A stretch of DNA of 64,000 bases, taken from positions 1-64,000 of the forward strand of contig NZAC01000001.1 in the NCBI GenBank assembly GCA_002686085.1, in the 5' to 3' direction. This document shows positions 34,437 to 42,689 of this stretch, one piece after another; position 1 is the first letter of the stretch; the number at the start of each line of letters is the position of its first letter. The notes below the pieces were generated by a model. It ran no database searches and was not told the origin of the DNA. It saw nothing but the letters and a program-made list of their open reading frames with translations. This DNA comes from Roseibacillus sp. (lineage in GTDB: Bacteria > Verrucomicrobiota > Verrucomicrobiia > Verrucomicrobiales > Akkermansiaceae). The position numbers and the translations under genes are program-made.

Positions 34437-35675
34437 CTAAAAGAGTTGGGCACCGAGAGCGTCGTTGGTGGCATTGATATCGTCGATTCCCGATTGTACT
34501 GCCGCTTCGCAGTCCTGGGTGAGGTCTGCGATTGTCTGGCGGGCTTTGGATCGAAACGGTTCAAGGCGTTCGCGAAGGTCGATCGGGTTGCCGAGCTGAA
34601 CGATGCAGCGCCGCTTCCCTGCAGGGTGAAAGGTCAGGGAGTGAACATCCTCACGAAGGCGGGCTACCGTTTCGGCGACCCGATCAAGTGTCGGTTTGGA
34701 GGCCATGTATCCGCCCTGATAGCCAAGAATCCTGAGGGCGAGAATCGCCTCATCGGCCCAGAGGGTGGCTGCTGGGTGGTCGACCTTCCGGTCGGGGTCA
34801 ATGCGAATGCCATGAATAGTGGACCGGATCCTCCGAATTCGTTCTGTGAGACCGGATCCGGGTTTGCTCTGAATCTCAATTTTCTCCTCCAGAGAGTTAA
34901 TGATCTGTTCGGCGGCATTGTGGATTTGTTCGTCTACCGGGGAGGTTTGCTCGCTGGAGCTGTAGCCGCGTTGTCGCAGGAAACGTTCGAGGGCGGTGGT
35001 GCTGATCCGGAGAAGTTCATCTCCGAAGTCGGCCTCGGGCTTGAGTTCCGTTTCGAAACGGCGGGCCAGCTCGTCGAGAGAACTTCTAAGTTGGTCCCGG
35101 ATGTCTTCGATATAGGTGAACTTCATGGAGACCGGGACGGCATAGACAGGATGGCTCTCGCCCAGTTTTTTCTGAGCACTCAGAGCGATGTAGGAGGCTC
35201 CTTCGGCGAAGGGCGCGACTGCATCGTTACAGAAATAGACATTTCCTTCCGGAAAGATGATAAGGGGGTGCTTGCCTTGAATAAGAACATCGGTCGCACA
35301 CTTCATGGATTTTCGGTCGCTTCCTTCGCGATCGACACTAAAGGCGCCAGTGCGCTGCATGATCCATGACTGGATCCGGCTGCGAGCGAACACATCGTAA
35401 GCCGCCATGAAGGACGGTTGTATTCCGAGGCGGCGAGTGACCTCGGACATAACCTGAGGATCGCTGTGGGTGGAGTGATTAGGGAGAAGCAGGATGTGGG
35501 CATCTTTTCCGCATAATTGACGGAAAGCGTCCTGCCCCCGGATTTCCAAATCCTCGATGAGGTGGCGTTTGCTGGGAAGGGCGACTTTTCCGATGACCCA
35601 CTGGGTGAGGGAGATCAAGAAAGGGTTGGGCTTGGGGGGGACAAAGCGGTAGGGAAGATCTTTAAATTCCAGCAT
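34437..35675 (-). CDS. PlsC-like glycerol-3-phosphate/lysophosphatidate acyltransferase
   Basis: 412 residues on the minus strand. Acyltransferase block I is N-H-S-T-H-S-D (the HxxxxD catalytic motif in LLLPNHSTHSDPQVM). Block II is the QRTGAFSVDREGSDRKS region and block III is the phosphate-binding LIIFPEGNVYF. No membrane segment is evident in the N-terminal part. The C-terminal 200 residues are helical and not assignable. Family role: acyl transfer to glycerophosphate or lysophospholipid at the membrane; the specific acceptor is unknown. The gene is longer than typical PlsC (about 240-280), so it belongs to a larger bacterial subgroup. A long plus-strand frame over the same bases is a shadow. 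Confidence 0.85.
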   Translation of the reverse strand: MLEFKDLPYRFVPPKPNPFLISLTQWVIGKVALPSKRHLIEDLEIRGQDAFRQLCGKDAHILLLPNHSTHSDPQVMSEVTRRLGIQPSFMAAYDVFARSRIQSWIMQRTGAFSVDREGSDRKSMKCATDVLIQGKHPLIIFPEGNVYFCNDAVAPFAEGASYIALSAQKKLGESHPVYAVPVSMKFTYIEDIRDQLRSSLDELARRFETELKPEADFGDELLRISTTALERFLRQRGYSSSEQTSPVDEQIHNAAEQIINSLEEKIEIQSKPGSGLTERIRRIRSTIHGIRIDPDRKVDHPAATLWADEAILALRILGYQGGYMASKPTLDRVAETVARLREDVHSLTFHPAGKRRCIVQLGNPIDLRERLEPFRSKARQTIADLTQDCEAAVQSGIDDINATNDALGAQLF

Positions 35676-35770
35676 CCTTCTAGCAGTTTACGTTTCTGTG
35701 ATAGAAGGACAAGAAAACGCTAAGGGAGCTGTGACTTGAATAGGCCGGTGATTTGGGGTGGCATAGAGGC

Positions 35771-36256
35771 GTGCAGGAAAACTGGATTCTTCGCCCGGGT
35801 CGCAGGGAAGATGGTCCCGGACTGGTTCGTTTGATTGACGAGGTCTACAGGGAGTATGGAGATGAGGCGGATGTGGATGGATATGACCGCGACCTGCTTG
35901 ATGTCGAGGCTGCCTATCGGCAGAAGGGAGGAGAGTTCGTTGTTCTGGAGGAGGATGGGGAGATCGTGGGAGCACACGCAACCCAGCCGATTGATCTGGA
36001 GAAGGGTCTCCTGACCTTTCGCAGACTCTACCTGCCGGCTAGGGTGCGGGGAAGCGGGGCGGGGAAATTCCTTATGGACTGGGCGGTACGGTGGAGCAGG
36101 GACAATGGCTATCGGCGTGTAGAGTTCTGGTCAGATACCCGCTTTTCTCGCGCACATCGATTTTTCGAGCGCTATGGATTTGAGAGAGGCGGTGTTCGTC
36201 ATGTAGAGGAAGGCAAATTGAAATTCTCCGAGTATTTCTTTGCGTTGTCGCTCTGA
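35771..36256 (+). CDS. GNAT-family N-acetyltransferase
   Basis: About 161 residues from GTG 35771, which has a GGGGTGG Shine-Dalgarno-like stretch about 9 nt upstream; an in-frame TTG at 35753 is the alternative. GNAT features: WILRPGRREDGPGLVRLIDE at the start (strand beta1 and helix), the acetyl-CoA pyrophosphate-binding loop RRLYLPARVRGSGAGKFLMD (family form R/Q-x-x-G-x-G/A), then VEFWSDTRFSRAHRFFERYGF, the typical late A-x-x-F-Y/F-x-x-x-G-F segment. Acceptor unknown. It is divergent from the acyltransferase gene and 25 bp before the HEAT-DUF1080 gene. Confidence 0.85.
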   Translation: MQENWILRPGRREDGPGLVRLIDEVYREYGDEADVDGYDRDLLDVEAAYRQKGGEFVVLEEDGEIVGAHATQPIDLEKGLLTFRRLYLPARVRGSGAGKFLMDWAVRWSRDNGYRRVEFWSDTRFSRAHRFFERYGFERGGVRHVEEGKLKFSEYFFALSL

Positions 36257-36281
36257 GTGTTGACGCTATACGGCTTTAGAT

Positions 36282-37703
36282 ATGTGGCGGATAGTCCATC
36301 TGACATCGTGGTTGTTTTGTCTGAGCATCCTTGGTGCGCAGGAGAATGAATCTCCGGAGGCGCTTCTTGATGCGCTTCTTCCTAACGCGAGAAAAATAGA
36401 GGAGTTCGATCGCCTCGTTGATGATCTCGGGGCAGACGGTTTCAAGGTGCGCGAAGAGGCGATGGACCGGCTTCTTGAAGCTCCGCTGATCCCTGATCGG
36501 GTGTTGCAACGCGGTTTGAAGAGTGAAGAACCAGAAATCAGGGCGAGAGTGAGAGAGGTTATCAAGCAGGGAGGGATAGCCAGGAGTGAGGCTGTGTTCC
36601 GAAGGGCCTTGGAACTTCTGGCGGCAGGAGAAGAGAAGGGGTTGCTTAATAAGGTGGCGGCTGTTCTTGAGGGTGGGTTGACGGTGAATGGGGCACTCGC
36701 TGCCCGTGTCGGATCCAAGATTTCCTTACCGGAAGACGCGGAACTGCTTGGCAGGCTCGCAGGTGCGGGTTCCACCAGTGCGCGTCGAATGGCCGCAGCG
36801 GGAGCGGAGGCTATCGAGGAAGCGGGGATGGGTATCTTGCGGGATCTCCTCGAGGATACGGAAGAGTCGGTTAGGATGCAGGCGGCCGTGGGCCTCGCGA
36901 ATCTGGGGCAGATTGCTGGAGCACGCGGCTTAGCGGAGTTTCTGGACTCGGAATCAACGGTGGCTCGTATTCGTGCGTGGGAGGGGTTGCAGGCCTTAAC
37001 TGGCAGGAATTTCGGTTACAGTCCTATCGACCGGCCAGATATAAGGAAGGCTGCCCGACAAAAGTGGGAGGAGTTTCTCAAGGGAGAGTTCGTGCTTAAG
37101 GGGAGAGTGGGCGAATCGAGGGCGATCGCGCTTTTCAATGGTAGAAACCTGGCTGGGTGGACGCACTACCGCAGAGGAAATGAGGTCGCACCCAATGAGG
37201 GAACTTGGAAGGTGGAGGATGGGGTCCTGCGTTGTCCCGGGGAAGGGCCGGGTGACTTACGAACCAACGCGGAATTTGAGGATTATGTCCTGGTGGTGTC
37301 CTACCGGGCCTCGCAACCGGTAGCAGATGGCGGAATCGGGGTAATGATGACACCCCGGGAGGGGCAGCCAGCGGTTGGTTTCCGGAGGGACGGGGGAGAT
37401 TACCTCGAGGTGCAATTATTGCCGGGCCGTTCGGGGGATCTCTATAAGATCGGGGGATTTCAGGCAAAGGTCGAAGGCAAAGAGCTCGGCTTCGCTCAGC
37501 GCCGAATGAGGGAGGTAAAGGAACCGTTGAATGAGTGGCACGAGATGCGCCTTGAGGTTCGTGATGGCTTGGTGAGGGTTTATCTCAATGGCCTTCTCGT
37601 GAATGAAGCGGTCGGGCATGAGAAGCCGGGACGAATCCTCCTGCGGGAAGAGCGCTCGAAGTTGGAATTTCGTCAGGTCACACTGCTTCCGGTAGGAGGG
37701 TGA
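36282..37703 (+). CDS. Secreted HEAT-repeat / DUF1080 fusion protein
   Basis: 473 residues with signal peptide MWRIVHLTSWLFCLSILGAQ. About residues 25-260 are helical HEAT-like repeats (DGFKVREEAMDRLLEAP, EPEIRARVREVIKQG, ESVRMQAAVGLANLGQ, TVARIRAWEGLQALTG). From about 280 it is a DUF1080 jelly-roll: ALFNGRNLAGWTHY (family F-N-G-x-x-L-x-G-W), GTWKVEDGVLRCPGEGPGDL, DYVLVVSYRAS, and a late LNEWHEMRLEVRDGLVRVYLNG. Role: possible binding or hydrolysis of (3-keto-)glycosides outside the cell, with HEAT repeats as protein scaffold. It differs from the 21-kb DUF1080 protein by having the HEAT module. Confidence 0.83.
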   Translation: MWRIVHLTSWLFCLSILGAQENESPEALLDALLPNARKIEEFDRLVDDLGADGFKVREEAMDRLLEAPLIPDRVLQRGLKSEEPEIRARVREVIKQGGIARSEAVFRRALELLAAGEEKGLLNKVAAVLEGGLTVNGALAARVGSKISLPEDAELLGRLAGAGSTSARRMAAAGAEAIEEAGMGILRDLLEDTEESVRMQAAVGLANLGQIAGARGLAEFLDSESTVARIRAWEGLQALTGRNFGYSPIDRPDIRKAARQKWEEFLKGEFVLKGRVGESRAIALFNGRNLAGWTHYRRGNEVAPNEGTWKVEDGVLRCPGEGPGDLRTNAEFEDYVLVVSYRASQPVADGGIGVMMTPREGQPAVGFRRDGGDYLEVQLLPGRSGDLYKIGGFQAKVEGKELGFAQRRMREVKEPLNEWHEMRLEVRDGLVRVYLNGLLVNEAVGHEKPGRILLREERSKLEFRQVTLLPVGG

Positions 37704-37718
37704 TCCCGGACAAGAAAG

Positions 37719-37814
37719 AGGCAGCCTGCCGGAAGTGGAGATCGTGGAGCCCTTTTTGACTAAGGTTTCGGTAATTCAGCGGGACCTGGGATCTCATTCC
37801 GGCAGAGGCTGCCT
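37719..37814. repeat. Long imperfect inverted repeat, hairpin-forming
   Basis: Left arm AGGCAGCCTGCCGGAA (37719-37734) pairs with TTCCGGCAGAGGCTGCCT (37797-37814), 16 base pairs with a 2-nt bulge. After a 3/1-nt internal loop, GAGATC (37738-37743) pairs with GATCTC (37790-37795), six more pairs, closing a 46-nt loop. The element sits in the 253-bp gap between the HEAT-DUF1080 gene and bactofilin. It is larger than a normal terminator and is followed by no T-run. It may be a structured RNA, a long terminator-like stem or a small non-autonomous repeat. No second copy was noticed in this window. Confidence 0.6.
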
Positions 37815-37956
37815 GTCTGTATTTCTAACCGGCTCGTCTGGTGGTGATTTCCAAAAAGTATCAAATTGTGAATAACTCCGTTCGTTTTTTTAAGGGAGGT
37901 GAAATTTACGAACTCCTTTATTGCATTGGGAGAAGGCAACTGGCCAACTTAGACCC

Positions 37957-38277
37957 ATGTCCAGCACGAAGAATGTCCTCGCAGAAGGGATTGAGATTAC
38001 CGGGACGATTAAGTTTCAGAATGACATGATTATTGATGGGAAAGTGGATGGGGAGATAAAGTCCGACCAAGGATCGCTGACGATTGGCGAAAATGCTCGG
38101 ATCAAGGGAGACATTAAGACCGGAGAGGTGAAGCTCTTCGGGAGAGTGAAAGGTGCGATTCACGCGGAGAGGTGCGAGTTGAAAGCGAACTCGAAGCTCG
38201 ATGGTGATATTACGACCGGAAGCCTGAAAATGGACGAGGGAGCCATCTTGTCCGGAAAGATGCAGACCGGCGGGTAG
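37957..38277 (+). CDS. Bactofilin (polymer-forming cytoskeletal protein)
   Basis: 107 residues. Bactofilins form a right-handed beta-helix and polymerise into filaments that localise cell-wall or appendage machinery. Supporting features: NVLAEGIEITGTIKFQNDMI (family form G-x-x-x-x-G-x-I/L), IDGKVDGEIKSDQGSLTIGE, NARIKGDIKTGEVKLFGRVKG and a terminal ILSGKMQTG. These are short glycine-spaced repeats at the beta-helix period. Start ATG 37957 is chosen because the frame upstream to 37921 is non-homologous; no strong Shine-Dalgarno is seen. A purine-rich AAGGGAGGTG further upstream (about 37891-37900) is too far away to serve it. Confidence 0.88.
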   Translation: MSSTKNVLAEGIEITGTIKFQNDMIIDGKVDGEIKSDQGSLTIGENARIKGDIKTGEVKLFGRVKGAIHAERCELKANSKLDGDITTGSLKMDEGAILSGKMQTGG

Positions 38278-38319
38278 GTGCTTTCCTGTTGGGAAGCTGA
38301 TGGTGGGGTGCGTGGGACC

Positions 38320-38943
38320 TTAGTTGTCCTCGCTTCGGAAGGTTCGAAGGTAGTCGACCAGTTTGCTGATGCGCTGGCTTACGCTTTGCTCCTCGAGCAG
38401 AGCTTGTCTGACGTCGGAATCTTGGACGAATTGCTGAGAAACAGCATCGGCCATGACCTCCGGCTCTGGAGCCCGGTCGAGGATCTTCCTGACTTCGGAA
38501 ACAAGCTCGTCCGGCAGGCCTAGAAGAATGGCTTCAACGGCCTCGCGAAGACTCCGAGTTCTCTCACCGCTAGCCGATTCTTCGAGCGGAGTAGATTTGA
38601 CGGGGCGGACTCGGGCATAAGGAAAAGGTTTTTCTCCCAACCACTCGATAAAGCGGACCCGGCAGAGTCCATGAAGTAAAAGATTGGAGCGACCTTCATG
38701 GTCCTCGCGAGAAGCACGAATCAAACCAGCGGTACCTACCGGCGCCGTGCAGGATTCAAGATCTGTGGTTTCCGTAGCGGTCAAGGTTCCAATACAAAAT
38801 ACACAGCTCCCCTCGACTGCCTCGGTCAGCATCTGACGGTAGCGAGGTTCAAAGATGTGCAAGGGCAGGGCTCCATGAGGGAACAGCGTGCACTCTGGAA
38901 GGAGCAGCGCGCCCAAGGTGTCAGGAATTTGTATTGGATCCAC
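38320..38943 (-). CDS. Stand-alone LON substrate-binding domain protein
   Basis: 207 residues, minus strand, GTG start. LON N-terminal-type (PUA-like) domain: LLLPECTLFPHGALPLHIFEPRYRQML (hallmark L-F-P-x-x-x-x-P-L-H-I-F-E-P-R-Y, read in two overlapping pieces TLFPHGALPLHIF and HIFEPRYRQML), GTAGLIRASREDHEG and HGLCRVRFIEW. The ATPase and protease domains of Lon are absent, as is usual for this COG2802 group of small proteins. Biochemical role unknown; predicted cytoplasmic. It converges with bactofilin across 42 bp. Confidence 0.87.
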   Translation of the reverse strand: MDPIQIPDTLGALLLPECTLFPHGALPLHIFEPRYRQMLTEAVEGSCVFCIGTLTATETTDLESCTAPVGTAGLIRASREDHEGRSNLLLHGLCRVRFIEWLGEKPFPYARVRPVKSTPLEESASGERTRSLREAVEAILLGLPDELVSEVRKILDRAPEPEVMADAVSQQFVQDSDVRQALLEEQSVSQRISKLVDYLRTFRSEDN

Positions 38944-39110
38944 AGGAAAAGTCTGAGCAGGAGAAATGCCAAGGCAAGGAGAGGAAAATTTTGCTCGAGG
39001 CTACCGCGACACTTTTGCCCGCAATCGTAACGATGCAACTGTTTTACTTCAAAGTTCCCGTCGCATAAGAAGTGTATTGCGTGAGCGCTTTGAATTTGCT
39101 CACTGATTCT

Positions 39111-39893
39111 ATGAAGTTACTGATGGTCCGAGTGTTACACCTTCTGATGGTGATGGGGTTTGTCGGGTTTCAAAGTGGTCTCAGGGCACAAACTTTGAGT
39201 GAAATGTTGACTGAATGGGATTCTGCCTGGCCGCAGCGGGCTGGGATTACGGCAGTTGGTTATTCGCAGAAACAGGATTACTCGCTGGACAATTTCACGA
39301 TCGACTTGCCTATCGAAGTTGACCCAACGCTCCTCCTCTCGGAGATAGAAAACGACGTGTCTCAATGGGGGACAAAGGCGGATTTCTGGATTCTACCCTT
39401 CCTGAATGTTCATGCCATGGTTGGAGTGGTCGATGGGCAGACGGGTGTGGGGCTGACGCCGGCAGCGGTTGAGCTGATCGGCACCGACCAAATTGCCGTC
39501 AAATACGATGGCACTGTGTATGCGGGTGGAACAACCCTCGCTTACGGACAGGACTGGTGGTTTTTATCCGTTACCGGTATTTACGCCTACACCGACGTTA
39601 AAGGGGAGATAGAGTCGATCCCTAGCTGGATGATCATGCCCAAGTTCGGTGTGCGCCGGGAGGCTTTAGAGCTCTGGTGCGGAGCCACTTATCAGAGTGT
39701 CGCAGAGCGTCAATCGGGGGTTTTTGACCTGGATGGTCTCGTTCTCAATTATGATCTAGAGCTCGAGGCCAAAGAGGGATGGAATGCCCAACTTGGATTC
39801 CGTTACAGATTTTCGGATAACGTGTTGCTCACTCTTGAAGCCGGGTTGGGTAATCGAAAGTCCGTGACTGGGCATCTCGAATGGAGATTTTAG
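39111..39893 (+). CDS. Putative outer-membrane beta-barrel protein
   Basis: About 260 residues from ATG 39111 (other in-frame Met codons at 39072 and 39123). Signal peptide at the start (KLLMVRVLHLLMVMGFVGF, then SGLRAQ). The rest alternates hydrophobic and polar residues with many aromatic residues: ADFWILPFLNVHAMVGVV, DQIAVKYDGTVYAGG, DWWFLSVTGIYAYTDV, NAQLGFRYRFSDNVLL and GHLEWRF. The C-terminal residue is Phe, the BAM recognition feature of outer-membrane barrels. No specific family recognised. It lies between the LON-domain gene (divergent) and lactate dehydrogenase gene (convergent). Function unknown; possibly a small porin or structural barrel. Confidence 0.72.
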   Translation: MKLLMVRVLHLLMVMGFVGFQSGLRAQTLSEMLTEWDSAWPQRAGITAVGYSQKQDYSLDNFTIDLPIEVDPTLLLSEIENDVSQWGTKADFWILPFLNVHAMVGVVDGQTGVGLTPAAVELIGTDQIAVKYDGTVYAGGTTLAYGQDWWFLSVTGIYAYTDVKGEIESIPSWMIMPKFGVRREALELWCGATYQSVAERQSGVFDLDGLVLNYDLELEAKEGWNAQLGFRYRFSDNVLLTLEAGLGNRKSVTGHLEWRF

Positions 39894-39895
39894 AT

Positions 39896-39913
39896 CTCTC
39901 CACAGGTGGGGAG
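39896..39913. terminator. Possible bidirectional terminator between convergent genes
   Basis: CTCTCCAC and GTGGGGAG form a 7-8-bp stem (one G-U pair) with a very short loop, 3 bp after the outer-membrane protein stop and 18 bp beyond the lactate dehydrogenase stop on the other strand. Position between convergent genes supports a terminator; no strong T-run on either side. Confidence 0.35.
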
Positions 39914-39930
39914 GGCTCAGGACCTTCTTC

Positions 39931-41070
39931 TCAGATAAGGTGATTGGGAAAATCAGTAACCCGCTCGCAGGCCAGTTGTTCCATAACTTGTTGGAGCTGC
40001 CGCTTAATCATGGAGATGGTGTGATCGCCACCCGAACGACCGAGCGCGCCTACTCCATACATGAAAGAACGCCCAAGGAACGTGAAACGAGCGCCACTGG
40101 CCAGAGAGCATGCAATATCAGGCCCTCCTCGCAAGCCACTGTCGATCATGACGGTAAGCTTGTCTCCGTAGGATTCGGCGAGGGAAGGAACCGGCCTGAT
40201 TGTCGATTGTCCTGCGTCGAGTTGCCTTCCACCGTGATTGGATGCGATAATGCCGTCCGCCCCTAAACGGTGAACTTTTTCGCAATCTTCCTCGTTGACG
40301 ATACCCTTGACGACGAGTTTTCCGTTCCAGCGATCCCGGATAGCCTTAATGCGGTCCTCGTTCAATCTGCCCGAGAAGGTCTTGTTCATGAAGAGACCGA
40401 GATGCTTCATGCTGAGACCCTTGGGGATGTAGGGAGTCATTGTTTTGAATTTAGGCACTCCCGCGGCCAGCTGTGAAAAAGACCAAGTTGGGTGCAGCAT
40501 CATCTGAATGACATTCCTCGGGGTCATTCGAGGAGGAATAGATAGGCCATTCCGAATTTCCTTGGGTCGATACCCGAATGTCGGCGTGTCAGCGAGAATG
40601 ACGAGAACGGGGCAGCCCGCAGCGCTGGCCCTTGCAAGGATCTTATCTCTCAACTCGTCTTCTGCGGGGTGATAGAGCTGGAACCATGCTTTGCCCCCTG
40701 TAATTTCAGAGACTTCCTCGATACTGGCAGTGCCAACCGTGCTGAGAATAAATGGAATATTATGTTCCGTTGCCGCCTTGGCCAGAATCTCGGTGGAGCG
40801 AGGCCACATCAGGCCTTGAAGACCAATGGGAGCGATGCCGAAGGGTGCGTCATAAGTCTGACCGAAGAGCTCGGTGCGAAGATCGGAGCCCGCGTAATCA
40901 CGAATATAATAAGGCTGCAGACGAATATCGCGGATCTCCTCGGTGTTGCGTTGCAGGTTAATATTGGAATTACACCCACCCTCAAGATAGTCAAAGGCGA
41001 AGCCCGGCATGCGGCGCCGAGCCTTATCCCGAAGATGTTCGATGGAGGGGTGTCTTGAGTTAATGGGCAT
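39931..41070 (-). CDS. FMN-dependent L-lactate dehydrogenase (LldD-like alpha-hydroxy-acid oxidase family)
   Basis: 379 residues, minus strand. FMN-dependent alpha-hydroxy-acid dehydrogenase family: FAFDYLEGGCNSNINLQRN (family D-Y-x-x-G-x-x-x-E-x-T-x-x-x-N), APFGIAPIGLQGLMWP, STVGTASIEEV, WFQLYHP, ADTPTFGYRPKEIRNG, LVVKGIVNEEDCEK, ASNHGGRQLD (the S-N-H-G-G-R-Q-L-D active-site signature), MIDSGLRGGPDI and LGRSFMYG (FMN phosphate binding). Role: oxidation of L-lactate, or a related 2-hydroxy acid, to pyruvate, passing electrons to the respiratory chain. It is last in the leftward operon with rhaB (17-bp gap), so it likely consumes the lactate produced by the BMC pathway. No membrane helix and no obvious encapsulation peptide. 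Confidence 0.87.
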   Translation of the reverse strand: MPINSRHPSIEHLRDKARRRMPGFAFDYLEGGCNSNINLQRNTEEIRDIRLQPYYIRDYAGSDLRTELFGQTYDAPFGIAPIGLQGLMWPRSTEILAKAATEHNIPFILSTVGTASIEEVSEITGGKAWFQLYHPAEDELRDKILARASAAGCPVLVILADTPTFGYRPKEIRNGLSIPPRMTPRNVIQMMLHPTWSFSQLAAGVPKFKTMTPYIPKGLSMKHLGLFMNKTFSGRLNEDRIKAIRDRWNGKLVVKGIVNEEDCEKVHRLGADGIIASNHGGRQLDAGQSTIRPVPSLAESYGDKLTVMIDSGLRGGPDIACSLASGARFTFLGRSFMYGVGALGRSGGDHTISMIKRQLQQVMEQLACERVTDFPNHLI

Positions 41071-41087
41071 AGGACGCAGCTTTGCTT

Positions 41088-42554
41088 TTAAAGGAGGCTC
41101 TGAAATCGCTGGAGGTTATCCTCCCAGGGAGTTGGATCGGAAGGGGAGAAGACCTTCAGAGGAATGGATTGCCTGATAAGCTCTCTTCCCGCAGCAATGT
41201 CGGGCAGGTCACCTGTGGCAACCATCTGGGTTATCAAATTTCCGCATGCGGTAGCCTCGATGGGGCCTGCGTGGACAGGAACTCCACAGCACGTGGCGAT
41301 AGATTGAGCAAGGAGCTCGTTTTTAATGCCGCCTCCACCCATGTGGATTCGGTTCAGGTTCTTGCCAGTAATTTCTCGTAGCTGATCGAATCGTACCCGG
41401 TGCTTGAAGGCAACGCTTTCGGCTACCAGCCTGAGTATCTCGCCCTTTCCTCTGGGAGGCTTCTGGCCGGTGTCTCGACATAGTGTCTGAATTCTCTCAG
41501 GCATGCCGCCGGGTGATTTAAGTGCATCATGATCCGGATCCACAAGTGATCCGAAGGCCGGAGCGTTTTCCGCGAGCTCATCCAGCTCGGCGTAGGATGA
41601 TTTATCACCTTCAGAGCGCCATTGACGTACGCACTCCTGAAAGAGCCATGCCCCAGAAATATTACGAAGGAAACGCGTGGTGTTCTCTACACCTTGCTCG
41701 TTGGCCCATCCAACACGGAAAGCTTCCTCGGTGAGAATAGGATCGCTAAGCTCGGTTCCAATAATTGACCACGTGCCCGAGGATATAAAGGCATAGTCAC
41801 CGTCTCCGGGAATTCCGGTGACCGCAGCACCTGTGTCATGAGTAGTGGTTGCAATCACAGGAAAATCCCCGCCGAGGTTGGTCGCTACAACCTCTCGAAG
41901 GTTGCCTAGAGGTGTTCCGGGCTCGACGACTTCACCAAATATCTTTCGGGGAAGCCCCAGTCCGTCAATCACGTCCCACGCCCAATCCTTGGTGATTGGA
42001 GAAAACAGCTGAGTGGTGGAGGCGTTTGTGCGCTCTACCGAGATGCGACCCGTGAGCCAATAAGCGAGAAGGTCGGGAATCATGACAAAATGGGAAGCAT
42101 TCAAGAGAGCGGCACCATCCCTCACAGCTTCGCTGAGAAGCTGATGGGAGGAATTGAGGAAGAAGGGCATGATTCCTGTCTCTTGATACATCTTGGCGTT
42201 CCCGTAGCGGCGCTCACATTCCTGCTCCATCCCGTCAGTCCGGGAGTCCCGATATTGATGGGGGAGCCCGAGGAGACGACCCTGCGCGTCCAAGAGAGCG
42301 AAATCCACTCCCCAGGTATCAATTCCAAGAGATTGAATCCTCTCGCCATATCTCGCGACCGCCAATTTGAGGCCGTAAAGGATTTCCCGGTAAAGGCCTA
42401 CGACATTCCAAACCAACCCGCCTGGTAAATTGGTCCCGGGATTCTCGAACCGATGGACTTCTTCGAGATCTAGATTTTTCAGGTCGGTCCGACCCGCCAA
42501 GAGACGTCCACTACCCGCTCCAAGGTCAATCGCGAGGTACACCTTATCGTTCAT
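41088..42554 (-). CDS. rhaB: Rhamnulokinase (FGGY carbohydrate kinase)
   Basis: 488 residues, the normal RhaB length. FGGY-family features: N-terminal phosphate-1 motif YLAIDLGAGSGRLLAG, LGIDTWGVDFALLD, the substrate region LPHQYRDSRTDGM, TTTHDTGAAVTGIP, the S-S-G-T-W-S signature (YAFISSGTWSIIGTE) and MGGGGIKNELLAQSIA. Catalyses ATP-dependent phosphorylation of L-rhamnulose to L-rhamnulose-1-phosphate, the step before the aldolase at 48.8 kb. RhaB and the fuculokinases are related; the T-W-S and G-G-G-I-K-N pattern favours RhaB. Transcribed leftward, 135 bp after the DeoR gene. No isomerase (RhaA/FucI) or transporter is in the window. Confidence 0.88.
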   Translation of the reverse strand: MNDKVYLAIDLGAGSGRLLAGRTDLKNLDLEEVHRFENPGTNLPGGLVWNVVGLYREILYGLKLAVARYGERIQSLGIDTWGVDFALLDAQGRLLGLPHQYRDSRTDGMEQECERRYGNAKMYQETGIMPFFLNSSHQLLSEAVRDGAALLNASHFVMIPDLLAYWLTGRISVERTNASTTQLFSPITKDWAWDVIDGLGLPRKIFGEVVEPGTPLGNLREVVATNLGGDFPVIATTTHDTGAAVTGIPGDGDYAFISSGTWSIIGTELSDPILTEEAFRVGWANEQGVENTTRFLRNISGAWLFQECVRQWRSEGDKSSYAELDELAENAPAFGSLVDPDHDALKSPGGMPERIQTLCRDTGQKPPRGKGEILRLVAESVAFKHRVRFDQLREITGKNLNRIHMGGGGIKNELLAQSIATCCGVPVHAGPIEATACGNLITQMVATGDLPDIAAGRELIRQSIPLKVFSPSDPTPWEDNLQRFQSLL

Positions 42555-42689
42555 GGCTTTAGCGAGGGTTGAGGATCTGGGCTTCTTTGAGCTTCAGCAG
42601 ATAAAACACACCGGCCAAGGGACAGGGTCAGGATACGTTTTCGAAGCGGAAGAGAAGTTAAGTGGGTCAACACCTTAGCAGGGACCCCA

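Noticed and set aside
34428-35369. 313-codon plus-strand open frame
   Set aside because: It lies wholly antisense to the acyltransferase gene, which has clear HxxxxD and FPEG motifs. The plus-strand translation has no recognisable domain.
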